This document shows, piece after piece, positions 28,593 to 36,851 of a stretch of DNA of 64,000 nt. The stretch's first letter is position 1. Every line of letters begins with the position of its first letter. A program made the translations under genes and the position numbers. Source of the DNA: JAPOXR01 sp965214695 (GTDB lineage Bacteria; Pseudomonadota; Alphaproteobacteria; Rhodobacterales; Rhodobacteraceae); contig OZ243967.1 of NCBI GenBank assembly GCA_965214695.1, positions 2,790,001 to 2,854,000 on the forward strand, read 5' to 3'. The notes beneath the pieces were generated by a model, which saw nothing but the letters and a program-made list of their open reading frames with translations, did no database searches and was not told the DNA's origin.

Positions 28593-29360
28593 ATGCCGGA
28601 AGCGCAGACGGAGAATTCGCCAACCGGAATGGCTGTTGAAATCACCGGAATGAACAAGTGGTACGGTACATTTCACGTTCTGAGGGATATCAATCTCTCG
28701 GTGCATGAGGGTGAGCGCATCGTGATTTGTGGGCCGTCGGGATCGGGCAAATCGACCCTGATCCGCTGCATCAACCGGCTGGAGGAGCACCAGGAGGGGA
28801 CGATCATCGTAGAAGGCACCGAGCTGTCCTCGGATCTCAAGAATATCGACCGGATCCGGTCGGATGTGGGAATGTGCTTTCAGCATTTCAACCTGTTTCC
28901 CCATCTTACAATTCTCGAGAACTGCACGCTGGCGCCGATCTGGGTGCGCAAGGTGCCGCGGGTGGAAGCCGAAGAAACGGCGATGTATTTTCTCGAAAAG
29001 GTCAAGATCCCGGAACAGGCCGCCAAGTATCCCGGTCAGCTGTCCGGTGGCCAGCAGCAACGGGTGGCCATTGCCCGGTCACTGTGCATGAGGCCGCGCA
29101 TCATGCTGTTCGACGAGCCGACCTCAGCGCTCGATCCGGAGATGATCAAGGAAGTTCTCGACACCATGATCGAGCTTGCCGGCGACGGAATGACCATGCT
29201 GTGCGTGACCCACGAGATGGGGTTCGCCCGCCAGGTGGCCAACCGGGTGATCTTCATGGATGAAGGACAGATCGTGGAAGAGAACGTGCCGACCGAGTTC
29301 TTCGACAATCCGCAGAATGACCGCACCAAGCTGTTCCTGAGCCAGATTCTCGGTCACTGA
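28593..29360 (+). CDS. aapP: General L-amino acid ABC transporter, ATP-binding protein
   Basis: A 255-residue ABC ATPase. It has Walker A GPSGSGKST, Q-loop FQHFNLFPHLT, signature LSGGQQQRVAIARSL, Walker B IMLFDEPTSALDPE and switch His in CVTHEMGFARQVA, all typical of polar amino acid importers (GlnQ/AapP group). ATG 28593 was chosen because AAGGAGGG lies just upstream; a longer frame exists but overlaps aapM heavily. It energises the AapQM permease. Confidence 0.94.
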   Translation: MPEAQTENSPTGMAVEITGMNKWYGTFHVLRDINLSVHEGERIVICGPSGSGKSTLIRCINRLEEHQEGTIIVEGTELSSDLKNIDRIRSDVGMCFQHFNLFPHLTILENCTLAPIWVRKVPRVEAEETAMYFLEKVKIPEQAAKYPGQLSGGQQQRVAIARSLCMRPRIMLFDEPTSALDPEMIKEVLDTMIELAGDGMTMLCVTHEMGFARQVANRVIFMDEGQIVEENVPTEFFDNPQNDRTKLFLSQILGH

Positions 29361-29362
29361 CC

Positions 29363-29378
29363 AGGGCCGGACGGCCCT
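29363..29378 (+). terminator. Short hairpin after aapP
   Basis: AGGGCC and GGCCCT form a 6-bp stem with a GGAC loop, three bases after the aapP stop. Only TT follows, so it is a weak candidate terminator. The next gene is on the opposite strand. Confidence 0.4.
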
Positions 29379-29445
29379 TCCGGAAATCACGAATTGCGAC
29401 GCCGTGCCCGGAGCCGCCGGGACGCGGCGGTGTGAATCCGGGACT

Positions 29446-29964
29446 TCAGCCTGGCGGGCCGGGCCGTTGGTCAAGATCGCGTGGCACGGTGAAGTCGACG
29501 AGGGTTGCGGTGCCGGGCACGAGGCTGGCGAGATCGAGATTGTCGATATCGCAGACAAGCGTCGCCGCCGTGGGGTAGCGGCCGAAATCCGGATGGTTGC
29601 ACTGGTTGCCGCACAGGAATCGGGCAAGATCGCCAAATCCCGGGTTGTGTCCGACAATCATTACCGGGGACGATTCAGCGGCGGCAGCGATCCTGGCTAT
29701 TCCGACCGGGTGGGCATGATAGAGCCGGTCTTGATACTGAACCGCCTCCGGTTCCGGCAGGTGCCCGGCAATTCCCAGCCAGGTCTCGCGGGCCCGCCTT
29801 GCCGTTGAACAGATGACCTGCCGTGGCAGGAATTGCCGTGATGCCAACCAGTTGCCGATCAGCCCGGTCGAGCGTTGTCCTCTCGGGGCCAGTGGCCGGT
29901 CATGGTCATCAAGACCCGGCTGGTTCCAGCTCGATTTGGCGTGTCGGACGATGATAAGTCGCAT
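29446..29964 (-). CDS. SixA-like histidine phosphatase
   Basis: A 172-residue protein of the phosphoglycerate mutase/histidine phosphatase superfamily. The N-terminal catalytic RHAKSSW (RHG-type, His8) is followed by DHDRPLAPRGQR, then STARRARETW and the second catalytic His in VGHNPGFGDLARFL. This short single-domain layout matches SixA, which dephosphorylates a phosphohistidine in E. coli; the substrate here is unknown. It lies six bases after the ferredoxin-like gene and is probably in the same transcript. Confidence 0.85.
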   Translation of the reverse strand: MRLIIVRHAKSSWNQPGLDDHDRPLAPRGQRSTGLIGNWLASRQFLPRQVICSTARRARETWLGIAGHLPEPEAVQYQDRLYHAHPVGIARIAAAAESSPVMIVGHNPGFGDLARFLCGNQCNHPDFGRYPTAATLVCDIDNLDLASLVPGTATLVDFTVPRDLDQRPGPPG

Positions 29965-29970
29965 GGCGGC

Positions 29971-30636
29971 TCATCTTCGCAGAAAGGCTGCCTGGTGGAA
30001 ACGGGATTGTGCTGGCAGCCGGCCATATGACTCGCTGACCGGGCAGGAGCGGCGAACCTGGCAACCCAGATCGAGGCAGGCGGTGCCGGCTGGACTGCCA
30101 ACATGGCTCCTGCAGGCGGTGGCATCGTAGTGGCCGTCACTGACAGCCTCGACCGGGCAGGCCGTCCGGCATGGCTGGTGACGGCAGGATTGGCAGGGAG
30201 AGCCCCCGTTCGGTGCAGGCAGCAGGATTTCCTCGGAAAACAGCAGGGCACCGCGGTAGGACACGAACAGGCCGGCAACGTCATGGACCAGGAACTGTAC
30301 CGGTGATTGCCAGCACCGGCCGGTGCGAAGCGCCCAGCTGAAGAATGGATGGTAGGGCGGCCCGCCAAAGGGATAGACCGGCCTCGCCCGGAGCTGCCCT
30401 GCCAGGCCGTCGATGATGCGACGTGACCATCGATCAAGCGGGTCGGGCTCATTGTCGGCAAATTCCGGCTCTGCCGACACCAGCGGCCAGAATCCCGGCT
30501 CCCTGGGTCCCAGCATGACCAATGTCCGGCCGCCATCCGGGCATCGATCCGACGGGTCCGGGTTGAAACTGCCGAATATCTGCAGGGCGGTGTCGCTGAC
30601 CGCGAGGTCGATCCTCTCATATGCCGCCGAGACCAT
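29971..30636 (-). CDS. Cys-rich ferredoxin-like protein
   Basis: About 221 residues. The N-terminal half has no recognisable domain (LQIFGSFNPDPSDRCPDGG, GFWPLV, YPFGGPPYHPFFSWA). The C-terminal half has CQSCRHQPCRTACP and, further on, CLDLGCQVRRSCP, cysteine spacings that suggest an iron-sulfur cluster site. I chose ATG 30636 because GAGG precedes it by seven bases; a TTG at 30651 overlapping the argB stop is an alternative. Proteins of this kind occur beside argB or sixA in other alphaproteobacteria, but I know of no assigned function. Confidence 0.7.
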   Translation of the reverse strand: MVSAAYERIDLAVSDTALQIFGSFNPDPSDRCPDGGRTLVMLGPREPGFWPLVSAEPEFADNEPDPLDRWSRRIIDGLAGQLRARPVYPFGGPPYHPFFSWALRTGRCWQSPVQFLVHDVAGLFVSYRGALLFSEEILLPAPNGGSPCQSCRHQPCRTACPVEAVSDGHYDATACRSHVGSPAGTACLDLGCQVRRSCPVSESYGRLPAQSRFHQAAFLRR

Positions 30637-30647
30637 GCGGCGCCTCG

Positions 30648-31505
30648 TCAACGGGCCGGCCTTGCCCGGATCAGGCTGCCGACGCCATGATCGGTAAACA
30701 GTTCAAGCAGGACCGCGTTCGGATAGGTCCCGTTGAGTATGACCGCCGCCCGGACACCATTGGTCACGGCGTTGACCGCGGTTTCGGTTTTGGGCAGCAT
30801 GCCTCCGGTCAGGGTGCCATCGCTGCGGAGCTGGTCGACATCGGTTGGCGACAGCTGGGTGATCAACTCGCCGTCACTGTTCTGGACCCCGTCGACATCG
30901 GTCAGCAGCAGCAACCGGTCGGCCTGCAGGGCGCGGGCAATGGCGCCGGCGGCAGTGTCGCCATTGACATTGAGGCTCATCCCGTCCCTTCCGACACCCA
31001 GCGGGGCCATGACCGGAATGAAATCGGCATCGACCAGCGTCGTCAGCACGGAAGGGTTGACCTCGACCGGCCTGCCCACGAAACCCAGATCAGGTGATTG
31101 CTGCTCGCAGATCATCATGCCGGCATCTTTCCCGGACAGGCCGACAGCCCTGCCGCCCTGGCTGTTGACGGCCTGCACGATCCGTTTGTTGATCAGGCCC
31201 GACAACACCATCTCCACCACCTCGATCGTGTGCTGGTCGGTCACCCGCTTGCCGTCGATGAAGGTGGATTCAATGCCAAGACGCGCCAGGGTCTGGTTGA
31301 TCATCGGGCCGCCGCCATGAACAATGATCGGGTTCACGCCGACCTGTTTCATGAGCACGACATCGCCGGCAAAGCTGGACAATGCTGCCTCGTCGCCAAT
31401 GGCATGTCCGCCAATCTTGATGACGATGCAGGCTCCGTCATAGCGCTGCAGGTAGGGCAGTGCTTCGGAAAGAGTGCGTGCGGTAGCGATCCAGTTGCGT
31501 TTCAT
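30648..31505 (-). CDS. argB: Acetylglutamate kinase
   Basis: 285 residues. It phosphorylates N-acetyl-L-glutamate, the second step of arginine synthesis. Family motifs are IKIGGHAIGD, VVLMKQVGVNPIIVHGGGPMI, the GKRVTD segment, GLSGKDAGMM and NGDTAAGAIARALQADRLLLLTDV in separate blocks, ending with the GGMLPKTETAVNAV stretch. The start was set at ATG 31505 because homologues begin close to MxRxWIATARTLSEALPY; the frame stays open to 31628. The stop is close to the start of the ferredoxin-like gene, so the two are likely co-transcribed. Confidence 0.93.
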   Translation of the reverse strand: MKRNWIATARTLSEALPYLQRYDGACIVIKIGGHAIGDEAALSSFAGDVVLMKQVGVNPIIVHGGGPMINQTLARLGIESTFIDGKRVTDQHTIEVVEMVLSGLINKRIVQAVNSQGGRAVGLSGKDAGMMICEQQSPDLGFVGRPVEVNPSVLTTLVDADFIPVMAPLGVGRDGMSLNVNGDTAAGAIARALQADRLLLLTDVDGVQNSDGELITQLSPTDVDQLRSDGTLTGGMLPKTETAVNAVTNGVRAAVILNGTYPNAVLLELFTDHGVGSLIRARPAR

Positions 31506-31709
31506 GGTTGACTGTCTGATCATCTTTGCCCGGGTTCTGGCGACTCTGGAGCCAGTTGGCATTGCCGCTCCGGCCCACGCATCCTTATACTGTCCTTGCC
31601 GTGATGTTAATGGACCGTGCCCCGGCATTCCCCCTGGCAGGAGCCTCCGGCAGGGTCAGACCGACAGTCACCGCGGCAAGTCAGCGACAATCCGTGTTGC
31701 AGCTTCCGG

Positions 31710-32312
31710 TCACACCAGGGCCAGAATCGAACGCCGGACGGTCTCGATCCCCGTATTCCTGACCGACGAGGTGGAAATCGGTGCAGGCAGTGCTGCCGGA
31801 TGGGCGGTGAGGGCCTCGGCCACCGATTGCTCGAGTTCCTCCAGGCCGCGTGCTGCCTTGTCGGATTTGGTCAGGATGACCTGGAAGGCAACGGCGGCAT
31901 CATCGAGGCGGGACATGAATTCCTGGTCGATCGGCATGATGCCGCGGCGGGCATCAATGAGCAGGAAGGCCCGCCGCAGTGACGGACGCCCGTAGAGGTA
32001 ATTGTCAATGAGCGTGGCACAGATCCTGGCTTCCGATTTTGACATCCGGGCGAAGCCGTACCCCGGCAGATCGACCAGGTAGCGGGCCTCGCCGATCAGG
32101 AAAAAGTTGATCTGCCGGGTTCGGCCGGGCGTATTCGAGGTCCTGGCAAGCTTGCGACGGCGGGTAAGGGCGTTGATCAGGGAAGACTTGCCGACATTGG
32201 AGCGCCCGGCAAAGCAGATTTCGGGCCGGTCTGCCGGTGGAAAATCCCCCGGAATTGCCGACCCCATGATGAATTCACAGGATCCGAGATCATTGACGGG
32301 TTCAGTCTTCAC
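31710..32312 (-). CDS. engB: Ribosome biogenesis GTPase EngB/YihA
   Basis: A 200-residue small GTPase. It has G1 GRSNVGKSS (36-44), G2 in TPGRTRQINFF, G3 DLPGYGFA (81-88), G4 LTKSDKAARG and a G5-like STSS. EngB is essential for 50S subunit assembly in many bacteria. The start is a GTG at 32312; an internal ATG at residue 16 is possible but would shorten the N-terminus. It lies between yidC and argB, an order common in alphaproteobacteria. Confidence 0.94.
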   Translation of the reverse strand: MKTEPVNDLGSCEFIMGSAIPGDFPPADRPEICFAGRSNVGKSSLINALTRRRKLARTSNTPGRTRQINFFLIGEARYLVDLPGYGFARMSKSEARICATLIDNYLYGRPSLRRAFLLIDARRGIMPIDQEFMSRLDDAAVAFQVILTKSDKAARGLEELEQSVAEALTAHPAALPAPISTSSVRNTGIETVRRSILALV

Positions 32313-32402
32313 GGGCTTGCGGGAAATACCGACAGGAGGCCTCCGGGGTCACGAGCCAGGCAGGGAAAGCACTGAATATCCCCCCGGCGCCGGATGATCG
32401 GC

Positions 32403-34316
32403 CTAGTTTCGGCGTTGCTTCCGGCCTTTCCTCGGTTTGCGCTTCGCTGGCGGGTCCGGCCGGGGATCGTCCTGCCGGGTGGTGGTCGCGTCGTCCGATT
32501 TCCTGTTTCGCAATACGGTCTTTTGTATACCGGAATAGATGTTTCCGAGGACATCGGGACGAACCCCCTGGCTCCGCATGATGAGGTATTGCTGGATGAA
32601 TGTGATGACGTTGTTGGCAACCCAGTAGATGACGAGGCCGCTGGCGAACTGGCCAAGCATGAACATGAATATCCACGGCATCCAGGCAAACACCGCGGCC
32701 TGGGTTGGGTCGGTCGGGGCCGGGTTGAGCTTCTGCTGGAGCCACATCGAGACCCCCAGCATGATCGGAAGCACGCCCAGCGAAACGATGGCAAAGAGCG
32801 AACCCGCGTCCGGTGTTCCCCAGGGGAGTGCACCGAACAGGTTCAGGATCGAGGTCGGATCGGGTGCGGACAGGTCGTGGATCCACAGGATGAATGGCGC
32901 ATGACGCAGTTCGATGGTGACAAAGATGACCTTGTACAGCGAAAAGAAAATCGGAATCTGCGGGAGGATTGGCAGGCAGCCGGCCGCCGGATTGATCTTC
33001 CGCTCCCTGTAGAGTTCCATGGTCTTGGTCTGCATCAGCTTGCGGTCATCGCCAGCCATTTCCTTGATCTTCATCATCTCCGGTTGAAGATCCTTCATCC
33101 GGGCCATCGAGACATAGGATTTGTAGGCAAGCGGAAACAGGAACGCCTTGATGACCACGGTCAGGCAGATGATGGACCATCCCATGTTGCCGATCTTGCC
33201 ATTCAGCCAGTAGAGCAGGGTGAAAATCGGCTTGGTCAGGAAGAAGAACCATCCCCAGTCGATCGAGTCGATGAAGCGGTCGATTCCGAAACCGCTTTCA
33301 TAGTTGCGGATGGTTTCCCACTCCTTGGCACCGGCGAAAAGGCTGGTATCGATCCGGGCATCGCTCCCCGGCGCGATCTCGACCGTCGGCAGGCGGGCCT
33401 CGGTCTGGTAGATTCCAAATCTGTCGGTGAATTTTGACACCGCGGTAAATGGCTGCCCTGGCGAGGGGATCAGCGTGGTCATCCAGTATTTGTCGGTAAA
33501 CCCGATCCAGCCATTCTCCAGCACGGCCTGGGTGTTCAGGCTTGCCCCTTCACGGGCATCAACCGGAAAATCCTCGACATCGGAATAGTCGGACTCCTCC
33601 AGCTGGCCATCGGCCATCTGGATGACGCCCTCGTGAAGGATGAAGAAATTGTAGCCGTCCGGCTCGCCATGGCGGGCTATGATTCCATACGGCGCCATCC
33701 GGACCGGGCTGCCGGTTTGATTGCTGACCTGCTGCGAAATCGAGAACATGTAATGCTCGTCGATCGAAATCGACCGGCGAAATACCAGCCCGTTGCCATT
33801 GTCCCAGACCAGCACGACCGGTTTGCCCGGGGACAATTCGGTGCCGCTTTCCAACTGCCAGGGCGTGTTGGCGCCCGGAACATCGGCGTAATCCAGCGAT
33901 CCGGCCGGCGCCCAGCCATACAGGGCGTAATAGGGCTCGGCCGTGCCCGATGGCGAAAGCAGCCTGACGATCTCTGAATCCTCGGCCAGGGTTTCCCGGT
34001 ATTGCCGGAGTGACAGGTCATCGAGCCTGCCGCCATCCAGCAGGATCGATCCGACGAGGTTCGGGGTATCGATCTCGATGCGTTGCCCCTGCCGTTCCTC
34101 CGGCGCAGGAGCCGGTCCGGCATCGGCGCCAATGGCGGGAATGTCGTCTGCACTCGGAGGGGCCGCGGCGAAATCTTCGACCGGACGGGCCGTATCGGCC
34201 GTCTGCGCCTCGTTCTGGACCGGTGGTTCTTCAGGCGGGAACACGAAAAACCAGGCCAGGACAACCAGAAAGCTGAGTGCTGTCGCGAGTATGAGGTTTC
34301 TGTTCTGGTCGTCCAT
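32403..34316 (-). CDS. yidC: Membrane protein insertase YidC
   Basis: 637 residues. An N-terminal anchor (LILATALSFLVVLAWFFVF) is followed by a large periplasmic beta-domain (about 60-360). The Oxa1-type core of five helices lies after WFFFLTKPIFTLLYWLNG, with the cytoplasmic hairpin MKDLQPEMMKIKEMAGDDRK. Next come NPAAGCLPILPQIPIFFSLYK across the family's conserved segment and a basic tail (KRKPRKGRKQRRN) that can bind ribosomes. It inserts and folds inner-membrane proteins with or without SecYEG. It follows rpmH, rnpA and yidD, as in most bacteria. Confidence 0.96.
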   Translation of the reverse strand: MDDQNRNLILATALSFLVVLAWFFVFPPEEPPVQNEAQTADTARPVEDFAAAPPSADDIPAIGADAGPAPAPEERQGQRIEIDTPNLVGSILLDGGRLDDLSLRQYRETLAEDSEIVRLLSPSGTAEPYYALYGWAPAGSLDYADVPGANTPWQLESGTELSPGKPVVLVWDNGNGLVFRRSISIDEHYMFSISQQVSNQTGSPVRMAPYGIIARHGEPDGYNFFILHEGVIQMADGQLEESDYSDVEDFPVDAREGASLNTQAVLENGWIGFTDKYWMTTLIPSPGQPFTAVSKFTDRFGIYQTEARLPTVEIAPGSDARIDTSLFAGAKEWETIRNYESGFGIDRFIDSIDWGWFFFLTKPIFTLLYWLNGKIGNMGWSIICLTVVIKAFLFPLAYKSYVSMARMKDLQPEMMKIKEMAGDDRKLMQTKTMELYRERKINPAAGCLPILPQIPIFFSLYKVIFVTIELRHAPFILWIHDLSAPDPTSILNLFGALPWGTPDAGSLFAIVSLGVLPIMLGVSMWLQQKLNPAPTDPTQAAVFAWMPWIFMFMLGQFASGLVIYWVANNVITFIQQYLIMRSQGVRPDVLGNIYSGIQKTVLRNRKSDDATTTRQDDPRPDPPAKRKPRKGRKQRRN

Positions 34317-34567
34317 CGATGCCGATTGCCCGTGACGGTTCTGCCGCCGCGCCGTTCAATAGAAATGCCGAATGAAGGTCAAGTGAATTGCAGGTTGGCA
34401 GCGGCAACGATGGCGGCGAGAGGGGAGCGGTCCGGGGGGCCATCATTGCCGCGGGAGGGATACCCCGTGCCGGCAGGCATGCCAGCGCCGGAGCGCTGTC
34501 CCGGCCGGAACATCACCCGCGGCGGCACCCATCACGGCGGGCGGGACTCATCACCACCCTGCGGCAA

Positions 34568-34789
34568 TCAATCCGGGACGCCGTCATATCCCGACCCGCC
34601 CCAGGGGTGGCACCGGAGAATTCGCCTGATGGCCAGCCAGCTTCCCTTGATTCCGCCATGCCGCTCGAGCGCCTCGAGGGCATAGGCCGAACAGCTGGGC
34701 TGGAACCGGCAATGCATGCCCACGAGCGGGCTACCGATGATCCGGTAGGCCCGGACCGGCAGCGAAAACAGCCAGGCAAGCGGGGTCAT
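34568..34789 (-). CDS. yidD: Membrane protein insertion efficiency factor YidD
   Basis: 73 residues. It contains the family core PVRAYRIIGSPLVG, then CRFQPSCSAYALEALERHG and RILRCHPWGGSGYDGVP, with the conserved cysteines. YidD helps YidC-dependent insertion and sits between rnpA and yidC here as usual. The start at ATG 34789 (MTPLAWLFSLPVR) fits homologues; an in-frame ATG at 34810 is an alternative. The 251 bases between it and yidC hold no gene I can see. Confidence 0.92.
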   Translation of the reverse strand: MTPLAWLFSLPVRAYRIIGSPLVGMHCRFQPSCSAYALEALERHGGIKGSWLAIRRILRCHPWGGSGYDGVPD

Positions 34790-34834
34790 GTCAGATGCCG
34801 ACCCGGCCATCCGGGGCCGGTTCGCATTGCCGGC

Positions 34835-35215
34835 TCATCCTGGCTTCCCGTGTATGGTCTCAAGGGCGTCCCGAAGGTCGGTCCTGATGCTGGCGATCGG
34901 GCATTCGACCGTCGATCCGGCCCGTCCGACCAGCACATAATCCCATCCGGCTCGCCCGTAGCCGGGAAGCACCTCCCGGGCCACCTCTCGCAGCCGCCGC
35001 TTTGCCCGGTTCCGGGTGACCGCGTTGCCGACCCGGCGCGAGCAGGTCAGGCCGAACCTGATTGCCGCCTGCGTGTCAACTTCGCGGCGTCGGCGAGCCT
35101 GCAGGTGCAGGCTGGGTGTCGTGCAACGCCTGGCGCGGGCTGTCTTCAGGAAGTCTTCCCTGCGCCTGAGTGTCGAAACGTCAGCAGGGGCGCTGCTCCT
35201 GTCACTTTCGGGCAT
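34835..35215 (-). CDS. rnpA: Ribonuclease P protein component
   Basis: 126 residues, highly basic. It contains the RNase P protein signature RRVGNAVTRNRAKRRLREVAR and the N-terminal LRRREDFLKTARARRC. It binds the catalytic RNA and aids 5' maturation of tRNA. It starts 42 bases after the rpmH stop on the same strand and is probably co-transcribed from the rpmH promoter. Confidence 0.95.
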   Translation of the reverse strand: MPESDRSSAPADVSTLRRREDFLKTARARRCTTPSLHLQARRRREVDTQAAIRFGLTCSRRVGNAVTRNRAKRRLREVAREVLPGYGRAGWDYVLVGRAGSTVECPIASIRTDLRDALETIHGKPG

Positions 35216-35257
35216 GCGTTTGTCTTTGCGCCTGTCGGGTGGCCGACCCGGCGCAAA

Positions 35258-35392
35258 TCAGGCACTCAGGGTCTTGCGTCCCCTGACCCGGCGCCGATTG
35301 AGAATCTTCCTGCCCGCCCGGGTAGCCATTCTTGCACGGAAACCATGGCGGCGCTTGCGTACCTTGTTGCTTGGCTGGAATGTGCGCTTCAT
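35258..35392 (-). CDS. rpmH: 50S ribosomal protein L34
   Basis: 44 residues, almost wholly basic. It starts MKRTFQPSNKVRKRRHGFR and ends RVRGRKTLSA, an essentially canonical L34. It is short enough to be missed by length filters. It is the first gene of the rpmH-rnpA-yidD-yidC block and has a good candidate promoter at 35457-35486. Confidence 0.97.
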   Translation of the reverse strand: MKRTFQPSNKVRKRRHGFRARMATRAGRKILNRRRVRGRKTLSA

Positions 35393-35456
35393 GTTCGGTC
35401 CCTGCACGATCTGGATTGCGGCTCGTCCACCGTCCGGTGTCCGATTGGAACTGAGG

Positions 35457-35486
35457 CCTATACTGGAATGGAGTCCCCTTCGTCAA
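35457..35486 (-). promoter_or_regulatory. Candidate rpmH promoter
   Basis: Read on the minus strand, TTGACG (35486-35481) and TATAGG (35462-35457) are spaced 18 bases apart, a good sigma-70-like match. It lies about 65 bases before the rpmH start. Confidence 0.6.
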
Positions 35487-35996
35487 ACCCTTGCGCGGCT
35501 GCAATCAACCTGTGGTCCTGCAATCCGCAGTCAAATGTCCGCAACATGGCAATGGGCATTACCGATGTCTCAATCTTCATCGCATGGCCGACCCGAAAAG
35601 GTGACACGGACCATGCCGGAAAAGGCGCCCAATGTGATGAAGCTGCGGGCCGATGCCGGCAATTCGGGGCAGAAACCGGAAGCCAGGCTGGACGGCCCCG
35701 GAGACTTTCAGGAGGTTGTACGGAATCCGAAGCGCATCCAGGGGCTTGACGTCATCTGGCTCCGCTGAAAGCAGTGAAGCAGGCCATGGCCCGGATGTCG
35801 CGCCGTTGGCGCTTGGCCGGAAACCTTGAGCACGAGCCGGCAGGCTCACCGGCCTCAAGACAGCCAGCCATTCGGCTCCCGGCGAGACGGATCGCACGGG
35901 GCGCAACATCACCAAAACACACATACCCAAATATCAGGGCAATCAGTGCAGTCGTTCAGGACGGGCCTCGAGGCCCGACTGACGGATTGCATACAC
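35487..35996. other. Intergenic region between rpmH and the FAH-family gene
   Basis: About 510 bases. A plus-strand frame ending at 35768 could give a 51-residue product from ATG 35612, but it has no recognisable domain or clear ribosome binding site. I see nothing else I can support. Confidence 0.35.
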
Positions 35997-36683
35997 TCAG
36001 ATTACAGTCACCGTCAGAGAGGCAAGTCCATCAATGACCACCTCCATGATGTCGCCCTGCTCAACGGCGGCAACACCCGAGGGCGTGCCGGAGAGAATAA
36101 CATCGCCGGCGGCGAGCTCGAAAAATTCCGACAGGTAGGAGATCATTTCAGGCACTTTCCAGATCATCTGGTTGAGGTCTCCTTCCTGTCGGGTCTCACC
36201 GTTAACCTTCAGGATGATCCTCCCCTCGGAGAGATGCCCAATCTCGGCAGCCGCATGGACGGGTCCGACAGGAGCCGATCTTTCAAAGGCCTTCGAGATT
36301 TCCCAGGGTCGCCGGAGTTCCTTTTGCCTGCCCTGCAGGTCGCGGCGAGTCATGTCAATCGACACCGCATATCCGAATACGTGGTCGAGTGCCTGTTCCA
36401 CCCGGATATCGGCTCCGCCGGATTTCAGCATGACCGCCAGTTCGGCTTCGTGATGCACGTCGGAAGAGCGTGGCGGATAGGGAAACTCGCCCGAAGGATC
36501 CAGGTTTTCCGGATTCTTCTGGAAGAAGAATGGATCCTCGCGACTTGGGTCATGTCCCATTTCCACCGCATGCAGAGCGTAGTTTCGACCGATGCAATAG
36601 ACCCGCCGAACAGGGAAAAGCATGTCGGAATTCGCAACGGGAATTGCGCATACGGTTGGCTGGTCAATGGCGAATTTTGTCAT
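35997..36683 (-). CDS. Fumarylacetoacetate hydrolase-family protein
   Basis: 228 residues, the length of the single-domain FAHD1/fumarylpyruvate hydrolase group. Motifs are VRRVYCIGRNYALHAVEMG, DPFFFQKNPENL, the metal-binding acidic HHEAELAVML, GYAVSIDMTRRDLQ and the C-terminal GDVILSGTPSGVAAVEQGD. Such enzymes cleave C-C bonds in acylpyruvates or decarboxylate oxaloacetate; the substrate cannot be told. The start at ATG 36683 has GGAG seven bases upstream, although the frame stays open much further. It is transcribed away from the GntR regulator across a shared 168-base region with palindromes, so it may be a target of that regulator. Confidence 0.88.
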   Translation of the reverse strand: MTKFAIDQPTVCAIPVANSDMLFPVRRVYCIGRNYALHAVEMGHDPSREDPFFFQKNPENLDPSGEFPYPPRSSDVHHEAELAVMLKSGGADIRVEQALDHVFGYAVSIDMTRRDLQGRQKELRRPWEISKAFERSAPVGPVHAAAEIGHLSEGRIILKVNGETRQEGDLNQMIWKVPEMISYLSEFFELAAGDVILSGTPSGVAAVEQGDIMEVVIDGLASLTVTVI

Positions 36684-36778
36684 GCGGATCTCCGTTGATT
36701 CGTATCGAGGGCAACTCTTTTCCAGTCGATCAATCTGTACCGCAATGCCGAAATGTTGCACGGTTGCGAAAACGCCTG

Positions 36779-36818
36779 TTGACCCGACTGACCATGTCCG
36801 ATATTGATAAATCAATAT
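36779..36818 (+). promoter_or_regulatory. Candidate promoter with overlapping palindrome for the GntR gene
   Basis: TTGACC (36779-36784) and TATTGA (36802-36807) are spaced 17 bases apart. A perfect inverted repeat, ATATTGAT-AA-ATCAATAT, covers 36801-36818 and so overlaps the -10 element, as expected for an autorepressor site. Confidence 0.45.
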
Positions 36819-36822
36819 GATC

Positions 36823-36838
36823 TATTGGTCAACCAATA
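36823..36838 (+). promoter_or_regulatory. Second palindromic operator, FadR-like core
   Basis: TATTGGT-CA-ACCAATA is a perfect inverted repeat. Its TGGT-N2-ACCA core resembles sites bound by GntR/FadR-family regulators. It lies just before the ribosome binding site of the regulator gene. Confidence 0.6.
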
Positions 36839-36851
36839 TCGGAGACTAGCT

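Noticed and set aside
32394..35749. Long plus-strand frames across yidC, rnpA and rpmH (32394-33437, 34388-35749)
   Set aside because: They are antisense to clearly recognised genes and show no domain.
36804..36851. TTG start giving a longer GntR regulator
   Set aside because: It falls inside a palindromic operator and lacks a ribosome binding site; GTG 36852 has GGAG at good spacing.
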